A model generated the notes under the pieces. That model was not told the DNA's origin and did not search any database. It worked only from the letters and a program-made list of their open reading frames with translations. The position numbers and the translations under genes are program-made. Positions 54,181 to 64,000 of a stretch of 64,000 nucleotides of DNA are shown piece after piece. Every line of letters starts with the position of its first letter. Position 1 is the stretch's first letter. Origin of the DNA: Pomphorhynchus laevis. Lineage: Eukaryota > Acanthocephala > Palaeacanthocephala > Echinorhynchida > Pomphorhynchidae. Location of the stretch: the NCBI GenBank assembly GCA_012934845.2, contig WNNJ02001801.1, forward strand, positions 248,001-312,000, written 5' to 3'.

Positions 54181-57100
54181 TAATTATGCCATATATAAAA
54201 CATGCAAAATAATTAATATTGCTTTGAATGTTATTACAGCTAATATAATTAATTATATTTATAGTATAATAGATCATTCTGCAAGCAATTTCAAAATGAT
54301 TGAAAAAGCGCTAAAAACTAACGTTTATCAGATACTATTTTCCTCAATTATAAAAAATAGATCAAAACAAGAACAAACATGCGAAGCTTTCTTCAAGATA
54401 AACAGAAAATACAGTGTTAACATTTTTCATAAAAAAGCGGATCGAAAATTAACATGCTTTTCGTAATAATAAATAAAAAAATGCTATCAGAAAATATTGG
54501 TGTCACATAAATTAAGAAAGTTGAAGAGAAGCTAAAGAAGTGATTGAGAAGCTGCTAACTTGAGATAGAAAAATATAAACTAATATGGTATTTTAGCTGA
54601 TATGTAGAATATTGCGTGCACTTTGAAAAAAAAGAAAAAGAGAAACCAATATTTTAAAGTGGCACCATATTTGAATAGCGAGCTTTCTTAGATATTATAT
54701 AATAGCAAAAGAATATATGAATTTGCATTGGCAGATCGCAGGAAAGGGCTGCAAATTAGGTGAACGTATAGTGGTCAAAAATATTATATAGACACGTTAA
54801 TATGGCACAATTCCAATCATATCATTCCATCATTAAGATCTAATTTTTCCCTAGTTAATATATCAGCAGATAACTACGGTGCATGGACGGTGTAGCAAGT
54901 ACTTAAACAAATTATTGGTGCAAAATAGTAGACAATTTGATTATATTGATATTAATGTTGTTATGGTTTCGTCGTTATCGTACCAAATCAATTCTCACAA
55001 CTATTGGCCATTATATAGGAAACAAATCGTCGCCACAAATTTCGAAAATTGTGGTGTCGTTCCCACATACTACCACGTGAGAAAATAATTGGCAAAAGTA
55101 TCAGAAAACGACAATAAGCATTTCGCTCAATGAGATAAACATCTCTGTAATGGTCAATACGGCAGAAGTTTATTCCTACTTTAAAATCGGAACGAATTAA
55201 TAGTGTACTGCATACAGTACATAAAGACAGCAACAAATATTTTTTTAAATCCAGCGGTGTGTCCGTCATTTCAAGGAATACTGATGGCAATGATAATTAT
55301 GATATATTATCATGACTTGATTATTTAAAATCCTGTAAAATATGCATATGTGCTGTGTTAGATGAAAATAACAAAAACGGAACGGAAATCGATTTCCATA
55401 GAATAGGAGGGCGCAATGAGTACCGTTACTGAAAAGCTGTTTTGTAGGAGGATGATTAGAGGATTAGTGCGTACTTAGGCAATTCATTTAATTAAAAACA
55501 ATTTCGCAAGCACATTGCACAAGGATCAACGTAAAATTGCTGTTTGACATGCTGGCATTGCTGCACATCCACAAGAGTACAATAAACTACCGCAAGAGTA
55601 AAGTGCTACTATAATCATCGTCAGGAATATTGAACAAACCGAGTGAGCAAAACAAGCATATATACAATAAGCACTGCAAGAATACACTGCAGAAGTGGTT
55701 TGGTGATCTTTCAGTGACAGACAAAAATAGTACAAAAATCGCAAAGCAAATATACAACGATTGACACTTCAAAATACAAGCCATCGCGTGGTAACTACAC
55801 TCCACCGCTGAAAATCATCATTGTTATCGGCATTATATATGATTCGTACGGCACTGAGCATAACAATTTTAATAAGGATTGTAGCGGATAATCGGACGCA
55901 CAATCTAAATGCAATTACATTAAAACAATATTTTAAATAATTAGCAAGTATAACAATAAATAACTTGTAATTGTATGCGACCAGCAATTAATTATATATA
56001 TAGGATTAAATATGACACGATCAAGAGAAAAGGCTAATAATTTACGAATTATGGAACCATGCTACCTGGACTGCCAGAATTCAAGTCGACACAATTCGTT
56101 TCGGCATTTTTTAAACGATTGCTGTTGAGTAGCAGTGAATTGTTCAAATTGCTGCATCGAGAAACATTTTATCGGGAATATAATAACAAAAAATTATTAA
56201 ATTGATTAATGTAACTACCATTTTCAAATAAAAGCTTGCCACCGCGCTGCTAAAACAGTAATAAGAAAATAATAAATTTGTATATTCATAATCATTAGGG
56301 TACAAATATTACATTTGATAAAAATGTAATAAAAAATATTAACTTTTAATTTTCAAAAATTTAAAATTAATTTTAATTTAAAAATTTGTAATTTTTAAAA
56401 ATATTACATTTTTCCACCAGCTCATAATATGCAATACATATGGCCGGATTTATATTTATTAATTCTAAACAGATCTTGTAATATAAAGATTTATATTACA
56501 ACGAATTTGTTGTACAATTAGATCTGTTAGTATGAACGATATATGGCAATCATCCATGTTACTTTTTTACCGGATATTATTTGTCTTAAAGCTCAACACA
56601 TATGAAAACGTGCTCTATTCTTGTTGCTATTATTAATGGATTCCATTTTATGTGAAATTTATTTCACACTTTCCACTGCCGAAAAAAAACTTGATTGCAA
56701 GATAAAGCTCAGAAGTCATCAATTTCTTTCGTATTTAAAAAATGTTTTAATTTTGTATTTATTAAAATTCCTTAAGAAATCATATCATTTTTTAAAATTT
56801 CGGAGAAGTCACCACAATGGGCACCGTTACTGAAAAGATTTTTTCGGAGGAGGATCGTAGGATGAGTGCGTGATAAGGATATAATGCATTAGCAGCACTG
56901 ACAATGTATAACTATATCTATGCATACGATGATAATTCAATTAATTAAAATAAGTTAATTAATTTTAATTCTGTTAATTATAATATCAAGTTACAACATC
57001 ATCAGAAAACAATACACAATTTTGTGTTTTAATAAATTGTATTTGATTTTTTGATGCATCTAGTAAGCAACAGTAGCTGGCGCAAAATAAAAATAAATTT

Positions 57101-58511
57101 ATCTAATGTTGTTGATGCAGCTCTAAAATTTAATAAATGAATTGAAATCATTTATTTTAAAAGGTATCAGCTTTCAAAAATTTAGATATAATTGAAAATA
57201 TTACAGCATGTACACACATATATGTATATGCATACAAATGTAGTAGGTGTGCATTTTGGCTTTGATTACATAATATGATGGAAATAGCACATGCTTGTCG
57301 GCCTGCAGAATACAGTTGCAAGCAAATGAGAATACACCAAAGATTTGAGTAGCGTCGCTAATATCATATCACTTGATAGAATTCAATTCTATAAATATCA
57401 CAACAATATTTTTATATTATGGAATTCTGAAATCTAAATGACAGATGCTATGAAAAACGACAAATACTCAAACAACGACGACTTCTATTAGAATAATCAA
57501 CGACGATTATAACAATGGAAAACGGAATATTTAGTTAATGATCAAAGAAAAACGTCGAGAGCCCGCGGTCAAAGAGTTCTCGTGAAATACCAAGGTCATT
57601 CTTAGAGATAAAATTCTAAGCTGGGTCCTTATCAAAGTAGATCCCCGTAGCTCTTTCACGTCAAAAGAGATTAGTTGAGGTAAATGAATTTAAAATGTAT
57701 AAGCAACGCCTGTATCATAAAAAATGTTGGATACAACAGCTAGAAAGAGACTTCTGCGGCGATATCAAATTAAAGAAACCAGACTTCTTTACTTGAGTGT
57801 GTGAGCGACTTTAGGTATCCGATTGTGAACTGCATGTTATATTACTGAAAATCAAAATCCCTTAGTATACTGGTACGTGCTCTGTGCCTGCTCAACTCGA
57901 TATCAGTAGCATCTGTCGGCATAATTTTTTTTATTTCATGCCAAAACAATAAATGTACAAACTTTCATCTATATATACGATATAATATGATCTGAAAGAA
58001 TATTTGCAATATTTTTTGAAAAATGACTAATAAAATAATTTATACCTTATTAATTAAATATAATAAAAAGGGTGAAATTGCAAGTACCAAATCAATTTAT
58101 ATCTACTTATTTCAACGTATATTTGTGTATTATCCGACCGATAGCGATTTTCCCTTGCACTAATTATTAAGCTTGATGTAGTACACTTGATACTAACAGA
58201 ATGTTTCTTCCTTACATTCTCAACTATTAAATATTAATTTAATCTGCAAAATAGCATGAAGGCTGCCTATTCAGATAAGCAATCCATTTGAATTTACGCA
58301 CATGCACAACATACAAACAAATTAATGCAATTTACCTGTGCTTTTCCATAATTACTGGGTAAATGAGAAAAAATCGGGTTATTAATAGATCCGCCGCGAT
58401 GATCTCCATTAATAATGCTAAACAAACATTAAACTACATTACAACAGAAATACACAGTTATCAAGCTATAAAACAAAATTTACTACATTATTTTGAATGC
58501 TTTTATTACTA
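54181..58511. other. AT-rich region with no recognised gene
   Basis: Open frames here are short and match nothing. A ~70-bp repeat with ACCGTTACTGAAAAG and GGAGGATC/GAT occurs at 55408-55482 and 56800-56872. Near 57555 the plus strand reads RVLVKYQGHS, faintly like a chromodomain (VKYxGH), but stops follow at once. Confidence 0.5.
55408..56872. repeat. two dispersed copies of a ~70-bp sequence
   Basis: 55408-55482 and 56800-56872 share TACCGTTACTGAAAAG-like and AGGAGGAT-like blocks in the same order and strand. The family is unknown. Confidence 0.6.
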
Positions 58512-58657
58512 AAGAATTATTGGAGCTGGATCAAAGGAAAGAGGAAATTTTATTTCAAAAATTACCAGGTAATTTTCTGAAGATGCTAACAGTATAGTTA
58601 GCGAAATATTTGAAAAAAAAATTTCCTCTTTCCTTTCATCCAGCTCCAATAATTCTT
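58512..58657. mobile_element. 146-bp MITE with TA target duplication
   Basis: Inverted ends of about 40 bp: AAGAATTATTGGAGCTGGAT (58512 on) and its complement ending AATAATTCTT (58657), with one mismatch in the next 20 bases. TA on both sides (58510-58511 and 58658-58659) suggests a Tc1/mariner-type mover. No coding capacity. Confidence 0.8.
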
Positions 58658-58940
58658 TATCAATAATGTGGATCATTATCAACTATTTGTACGTTGTAAT
58701 TACTATTGATTCATCATAGATCATTGATATGGCAAAACAGGATACTCATAATTAGCAGAATATTAATAACAAGGAATATGCATGTAAAGACTGTAAAAGA
58801 ATCAATGATCCTATCGTGTCCCGAGTCAATTTAAAACATTAGTAAACGTCAAAAACGAAAAATTGTCAAGCAATAAAGTTGCTGGAAATCTTAAACTATT
58901 TTTGAATTTATTTTATTTTAGAGAAAGATTTCTAGTAAAG
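58658..58940. other. no recognised gene
   Basis: AT-rich spacer. Confidence 0.4.
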
Positions 58941-60975
58941 GTCATTTAAGAAACCTTAGCCTTTGCTCTGGGGGACGTCCTCTTGAAAATAAGACTAATT
59001 CCGAGATAGCCCAGGTGCCCCAGAGGCGCACCTGTGTTTTTCCTTTCAACGGCAGATGCTGGGCCCGTTTCAGAGACCATCTAGCTCTCTTCAGGATACG
59101 TTTGAGTCTATCCAGGTCGGCTTTCGCCGACCAGTTCACCGAAACGGTGAATCCCAGGAATTTTACTTGACTTGTGAAGGAAGGGTGTGGTTCAGAGGCA
59201 AATATGGAGGAGAGCTCAGAGAGTGCTAGTTTCTTAAGTTTTTGCTTAGTCGCAGGGGAGCCATGAATGACAACCACCTGCGATTTGACGGAGTTTAGAA
59301 CAAGGTTGGACCTGGGTAACTGGTTATTTAGTCTTAAAAAGAAGCGGCTGATGTCTGAGACAACGTCTTTGCACCTGTGTTTAGTGAACAGGGCTGTGGT
59401 GTCATCAGCGTACACCACTAAACGTTGTTCGCGTTCAAATATTTTGAATAGATTGATGGAGGCAGCAAGATATAAGATAGGAGAGAGGTGAACCTTGATG
59501 CACACCCGTAATAGGGTAGAACTGACGCGCATTAGGGTCGTCTTCATAGTAAAATCGCTTGGTGTACAGCAGAATCTCCACACTGTTCACAATTATCGCA
59601 GGCAACCCGAGGGACCTGAGAGAAGAGATCACAAAAGGAATAGAGATGCGGTCAAATGCAGCAGAAAAGTCAAGGAAAACAGCCACAACTAGACGATGGC
59701 TATTATCCCGACAAAACTGCTCCACTTCACCTACTGCTGAATGGACCGAGCGACCTTTGACAAACCCATGGAAACCAGGTGGGATTAAATTTCGCCTAAT
59801 CAGATGATCGCGGATTCTACGCGCAAGCGCTTTCTTGTAGATCGAGACGAGGGAATTTTGAATCGAAATGGGTTCACAGTGGTTCGTGAATAAGATAACC
59901 GATCTTGGCTCTGCGGAGTGCTGCATTAATCCAACGATCAGTTCTGTCGTTGAAGTCACCTAGTACCATGTCATAGCCTCTATCAATAATACCGTCCAGG
60001 AGGTCACGGTTCTTGTGAATCTCCCCTGGACGAAAGTAGACATTGGCTAGACTGAGGCGTTTACCGTTCGTAACGAGTAAAACTACCAAACAAGACAGCC
60101 TGGACACGCTTACTAATATTGATGCCTGCTACATCGGATGGGGAGGCTAAAAGCATTGTGACGGCCACCTCTCTTCTCTGATCAGCTGTCAAAAGCTGAC
60201 AGACCCGAGAGAAAGTAGAGCGACGGATTTGGAGGTGCCTGGGAGTTAAGGATATCTGTTACAGATAGCTCCCTACTCCTGAAGTTACCCCAAGGCGGGA
60301 TTGATTGAGGTGATTGCGTGGCTCCATAGTTGTGTAGGGCTAATGACTCCTCCAAAATTTGTCAAGGCCTACCTTCTCTATCCAAACCAATGCCATATCC
60401 TTCCAACAAACAAACTTCTTCAAAAATTTTCCAAAAGGAAGACTTAGAATGGTTAAGGCGAGCAATACTCGTCTTATCCATACTCAGCTGGATCCTATAT
60501 CTAGTGCTCCAGTATTCATTCGAGAGGGCTTATCTGGCGGGAACAGAGAGATTAGGTAGGTTAAGTAATTTCGCTAGAACCTTGAGTTTTGTCATAGTGG
60601 GATTGTATTTACGACCTTTATAGGTAGTCGATAGAATCGAGGTAGCTTGCGAAGAGAGGTAGGTATTAAATTCGGTCAGTCTATCATTTCCAATTCTCGG
60701 AAAGAGTTGGATAGCTGCCTGAAAGAAAACCACTCTGATCAGATCAAAGTGAAACCTCCTTCGAAGTAACGTATCTTCCTCAATCCTCCAAAGAATTAGG
60801 TCATGAGAGGTGGACAATTGCTGGCGCGACTGCTCCGTGCAGAGGGGTTTAAGCAACCACCTCGAGTGAAGCAGTAAAATGTCAAGGATTGAATTTGTTG
60901 ATGTGCAATGAAAGGTAGAAGACGGTGGTTTGTGAATAAGATAACCGTTCCTAAGGACCTTAAGGAGCACTTAAC
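58941..60975 (-). pseudogene. API LINE copy 4, rearranged
   Basis: Minus strand from the right: connector frame 60970-60530 (LILWRIEEDTLLRRRFHFDL), more connector to 60115, then an out-of-place APE piece 60107-59874 (LSLANVYFRPGEIHKNRDLL, VLGDFNDRTDRW), then the RT 59959-59435 (PISIQNSLVSIYKKALARRI, VFLDFSAAFDRISIPF) and 59583-58942 (SPILYLAASINLF, VVYADDTTALF intact, LNSVKSQVVV). The APE belongs before the connector, so its place here shows a template jump or a rearrangement. The 3' UTR is about 140 nt shorter than in the other copies. Confidence 0.85.
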
Positions 60976-61055
60976 TTAAGGTGGTTGCTTAACAACCACC
61001 TTAAGTGGTTGGACAACCACCTGATGTGCTCCACCTTAAGGTGGTTACACCTGTG
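60955..61055. repeat. cluster of short inverted repeats (CCACCTTAAG / CTTAAGGTGG)
   Basis: CTTAAGGTGGTTGCTTAACA and ACCACCTTAAG form a hairpin; the same 10-mers return twice more by 61050. It lies at the junction of the API LINE and the next LINE tail. Confidence 0.85.
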
Positions 61056-61069
61056 GACTTACAATGCCT

Positions 61070-61830
61070 ACCAGAACGATTCACGATGGAATGACAACCG
61101 GCAGGTTTGCTGGTTAGTACCTCCAAGACTGTCTCTATGTGTTCGTCTCGGATTCAGATGCCAATGTCAATCCGTATTGGGAAAAATGTTCTTCCTGATG
61201 TGGAGGATTTAAAGTATCTTGGGGTATTGCTGTTCTCGAGGGACGGCAGGATCATCAAGGAGATTGAGAAGCGAATTTGTGCAGCAAACGCAACAATGCG
61301 TTCTTTGTAAAGTTTGTCGTGGTGAAGCGGAAGTTGAGTCTTCGGGCGAAGCTTTTGGTTTATCAAGCAATCTTAGTTCTTATCTTAACCTATAGTCATT
61401 AACTTTGATTTATGACCGAAAGAATAATATCTCACATACAGGCGACCAAAATTAGGTTCCTTCGCTATGTGGTCGGTCTTAACCTTAGCGATAAGGTTAA
61501 AAATTTGATCATCCGGGATGGACTCGAAGTAAAGTCGCTGCTTCTCCACATCGAAAGAGAGTCAGCTGGGTGGCTAGGCACGTAATTAGGATGTATAGGG
61601 ATCGCCTTCTTCGAAGGGTTTGTGAGGCCGGACTCTCTGGAAAGAGACCTTGAGGTAGACCTCGGTACCGGTGGAGAGATCAAATCTCGAAACTGGTCGA
61701 ATACCGCCTTGGGTTATCTTGAAGATAACTCTGGTCTGTCACCCAGGATCGCGATGTCTGGAGTAGTTTGGTTCGTGCACTACGTGCACTGCCTCCACGA
61801 ACTGCTTTCACGACCCGACACCCGGGCCAG
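61070..61830 (+). pseudogene. LINE RT C-terminal tail, clade unassigned
   Basis: Plus strand: MSIRIGKNVLPDVEDLKYLG, VLLFSRDGRIIKEIEKRICA (frame 61107-61310), then KIRFLRYVVGLNLSDKVKN, GLEVKSLLLHIERESAGW and RNWSNTALGYLEDNSGL in shifting frames. The pattern FKYLG...DGR...EI..RI.AA and RFLR.V.G....DK......L.V..LLL.IER is that of the thumb and tail of RTE-like or fish-type LINEs. RT catalytic motifs are gone. Confidence 0.65.
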
Positions 61831-62214
61831 TAGTTATAAGGAAAAATCTTGTATATTATTATTTTTTTCTTGGCAAGAATTATATATATATATATTCTTA
61901 AATTTATACTGCTTTATGTCTGCAAACTAGTGTACAAATATCGTCACGTACAGTTGCAACACTATCTAAGCACCACAATCAGCATGGTCCGACGTTAGTG
62001 CTGCTCAGTTGATCATCAGGGCGCAGACACTGCGCACTAACGTTTTCAAATGATGTAATACATGAATGTTCTATATAGAATCGAGATAGTCGTTTAAAAA
62101 TTGCACGAATTAATACAATTGTTTTCAACAATTTGTTCAAATTCATTTTTATCAACTTTTAAATAAAAGTTTAAATTTATCTGAAGAAATTTGAATTCAC
62201 CGAATAATTATGAA
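61831..62214. other. no gene; small hairpin at 61992-62044
   Basis: ACGTTAGTGC and GCACTAACGT are arms about 30 bases apart. Otherwise AT-rich. Confidence 0.5.
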
Positions 62215-62420
62215 CCGAATAAAATAGATAGATGCGGTCATCAGGATTAACTGTATGTTATTAGGTTTTGGAGCATATGCCTCGATACAACATAAGAGCT
62301 AGGCCAAATACACTCTAATTATGTGTTTTATCAGATTTAATACCATAATCTAGTATAATATCTTATTCAATAACATAAAGCATATTATTTACACAGTCCA
62401 TCCACAAAGATTTTACAAAT
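62215..62420 (-). mobile_element. old Naiad-like PLE 3' UTR relic
   Basis: In the same orientation as 19140-19330, with GGTCATCAGGA, GGCCAAATACA, ATAATATCTTATTC and TATTATTTA blocks in order. The hairpin arms are largely eroded. Confidence 0.6.
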
Positions 62421-62817
62421 GAAAAATGTTGTAAACACACAATTTTCCTAATCGTGTCTTTACACTGAAACAACAATATATATTATTTTAACACAATGTG
62501 TGCCATTACTAACTCCGTCCCATAATACGCTTTTCCACTTTAAAATTTCCAAGATTTACAGTATATACTATATATATATATATTCTACATAGATATACTT
62601 TATAAATTTAAAATCGTGTGGTATAAATTATAAATTAAAAAACGTGAACATTTAAAATACTAATAATGTCCATATTTAATATTTGAAAAATACAAGAAAA
62701 AACAAATTATTAATATATATGCCACTATCTTACAGAGTTAAATTTAATTCGTATTCTTTCGAAATATGAATTAGAATGTATCTTAAATAAAAATGAAAAC
62801 TAGCAACTCGATGATAC
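62421..62817 (-). other. intron sequence beside the host exon
   Basis: AT-rich, no frame; it follows the donor site of the host exon on the minus strand. Confidence 0.5.
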
Positions 62818-63962
62818 CTGCAATGTTGATTCGAATGTGGTGAAGAATCAGATGATTCTATTGCGCATTGTTCAATAGAGGCATTTCCTGATCGTGGATG
62901 ATGTTGGTTGAGGAGCGAGTTATCTAATTGGGTTGGAATGGGCGGAGGACACGATACCGCTGCATTGTTATTAGTGTAAGGTGCACCCCAATTTATCGGA
63001 GCAATATACGCTGTGGCGGTTTGCCCTGTATTCGCTGTGGCAATACCGTTTTGAGCAGCGAATAAAATATTTCCAGTGTCATGTGTTAACTGTCTTGATA
63101 TTGTTGGTGTTGTACAAAGTGAAGCACATCCCCCAATGTTATATGCAAATCGATTTAAAGGGACATTAAAAAAGGCAGATGCAGCACCATTACTATTTGA
63201 TGGAACGATAGTTGCAGCTTGGGAACCATCAAAACCAGGAATAATCAAGTTGGGGCCATTAATAGATGCATGATGGTGAATTCCGCCACTTAACAATTGC
63301 TGTTGAATACACTGTTGGTTATAGCCAGATGCGACTTGGTGAACAGCTGTGGCAACTAGCTGTTGATAATTAGGTTGATAAATATTACTGGCCTGTTGCT
63401 GGCATATTTGGTGCTGAGTGGTGTTGTCTGTCAATGTGCTTCTATTTATTTGGGATGAATCATAACCGGATAGTGCCGTAGCTGGTATTAATATTAAAGT
63501 TCCAGGAGCAAACGAATTCTGGTGAACGGCTGCACCCGGTAATACATGTGGTGACCATTGTACTTGAGAATTATGTTGGTATTGTTGAGTATGTGGATGA
63601 GGAGCACTCAAAATGTAGGCTCCACCTATATTGCTGAAACTTTGCTGCTGAGCATTGTTGTTAGTCGAGAACGTAACATTATGGCCATTAAAATGTTCTT
63701 TAAAATGTTGTGCGTTAGAATTAATCGTTGATCCAGTAGCTGGGGACTGAGACAATTTCGTATATGTTTCTCCTTTGTGATATTTTCGCTTGATAAAGTT
63801 GATCGTATCAGTTGATTTATCAACGCTATCGGTAGACAAATCATTAGAATATTGAGAATTATTCGGATTCGCTGCAGCTCGACCGGTAGATGATAATGAC
63901 GATGCGACATGGCACATTGTAGGCCATGTACTCCGATCGACAGGATTCATGATGTTATTCTT
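62818..63962 (-). CDS. host exon, Q/N-rich protein, probably a HIPK-type kinase (region after the kinase domain)
   Basis: On the minus strand CATTCTTATTTGCAG|AAG (acceptor, exon from 63962) opens an 1145-nt exon that ends TTGCAG|GTATCA (donor, at 62818), so it starts in phase 0 and ends in phase 2. The frame is open throughout; without the donor it would run to a stop at 62730. The protein is rich in Asn, Gln, Ser and His, with no membrane segment. Its start, NNIMNPVDRSTWPTMCHVAS, resembles the vertebrate HIPK segment [20 protein letters not shown] just after the kinase domain, and the middle QWSPHVLPGAAVHQNS resembles HIPK TWQQLPGVALHNS, in the same order. HIPKs are nuclear Ser/Thr kinases that act on homeodomain factors and p53. 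The exon is surely coding; the HIPK name rests on memory alone. The frame also stays open to the window edge beyond the acceptor. Confidence 0.7.
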
Positions 63963-64000
63963 CTGCAAATAAGAATGTTGATCATTTTCTAATGAAGCTG

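Noticed and set aside
57540-57620. Chromodomain-like RVLVKYQGHS
   Set aside because: Ten residues only, followed at once by stops; no partner domain.

Overview
The window looks like invertebrate animal DNA, strongly AT-rich and almost wholly filled with old retroelements. Reasons: non-LTR and Penelope-like elements (PLEs) of animal type, long (TA)n tracts, intron-like splice signals, and a Q/N-rich nuclear-type host exon. No bacterial gene, rRNA, tRNA gene or CRISPR array was seen. The species cannot be read from the sequence; an arthropod or nematode would fit.

Layout. 1-3475: three Penelope-type PLE families (GIY-YIG after the RT), one inserted inside another, one as a head-to-head pair. 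3476-6005: AT-rich sequence with a possible 38-nt micro-exon and a hAT transposase scrap. 6015-10030: three retroelements end to end (a restriction-like-endonuclease LINE 'REL1', an APE-type LINE 'API', PLE-E). 10211-11517: (TA)n and a large inverted block of 443-bp units with tRNA-like promoter boxes. 12055-15930: a long API copy with ORF1 and ORF2. 16340-18050: a decayed APE LINE. 18921-26985: a PLE with its GIY-YIG domain before the RT (Naiad-like), minus strand, hit by two plus-strand LINEs whose target-site duplications are visible. 27030-31031: an RT remnant and a second REL LINE family ('REL2', 12-bp TSD). 31044-37570: API, REL1 and PLE pieces. 37693-47488: two copies of an L2/CR1-like LINE flanking and cutting a Ty3/gypsy-type LTR element. 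47489-54180: Naiad tail, a foldback element, a 152-bp palindrome and PLE pairs. 54180-58940: mostly featureless, with one MITE. 58940-61830: API and another LINE tail. 62215-62420: a Naiad tail relic. 62818-63962: a host exon.

The only host coding sequence I trust is the exon at the right end (minus strand), with good splice sites on both sides. Its start and its middle resemble the region after the kinase domain of HIPK kinases. If the micro-exon near 5 kb belongs to the same transcript, the rest of the window is one intron of about 57 kb; this is conjecture.

The most informative signals are: the EN-first PLE whose reading frame resumes across both inserted LINEs; a hammerhead-ribozyme-like core just after the endonuclease of several unrelated PLEs; 12-bp TSDs around two different REL LINEs; repeated head-to-head PLE pairs; and a foldback repeat family carrying tRNA-like A and B boxes.
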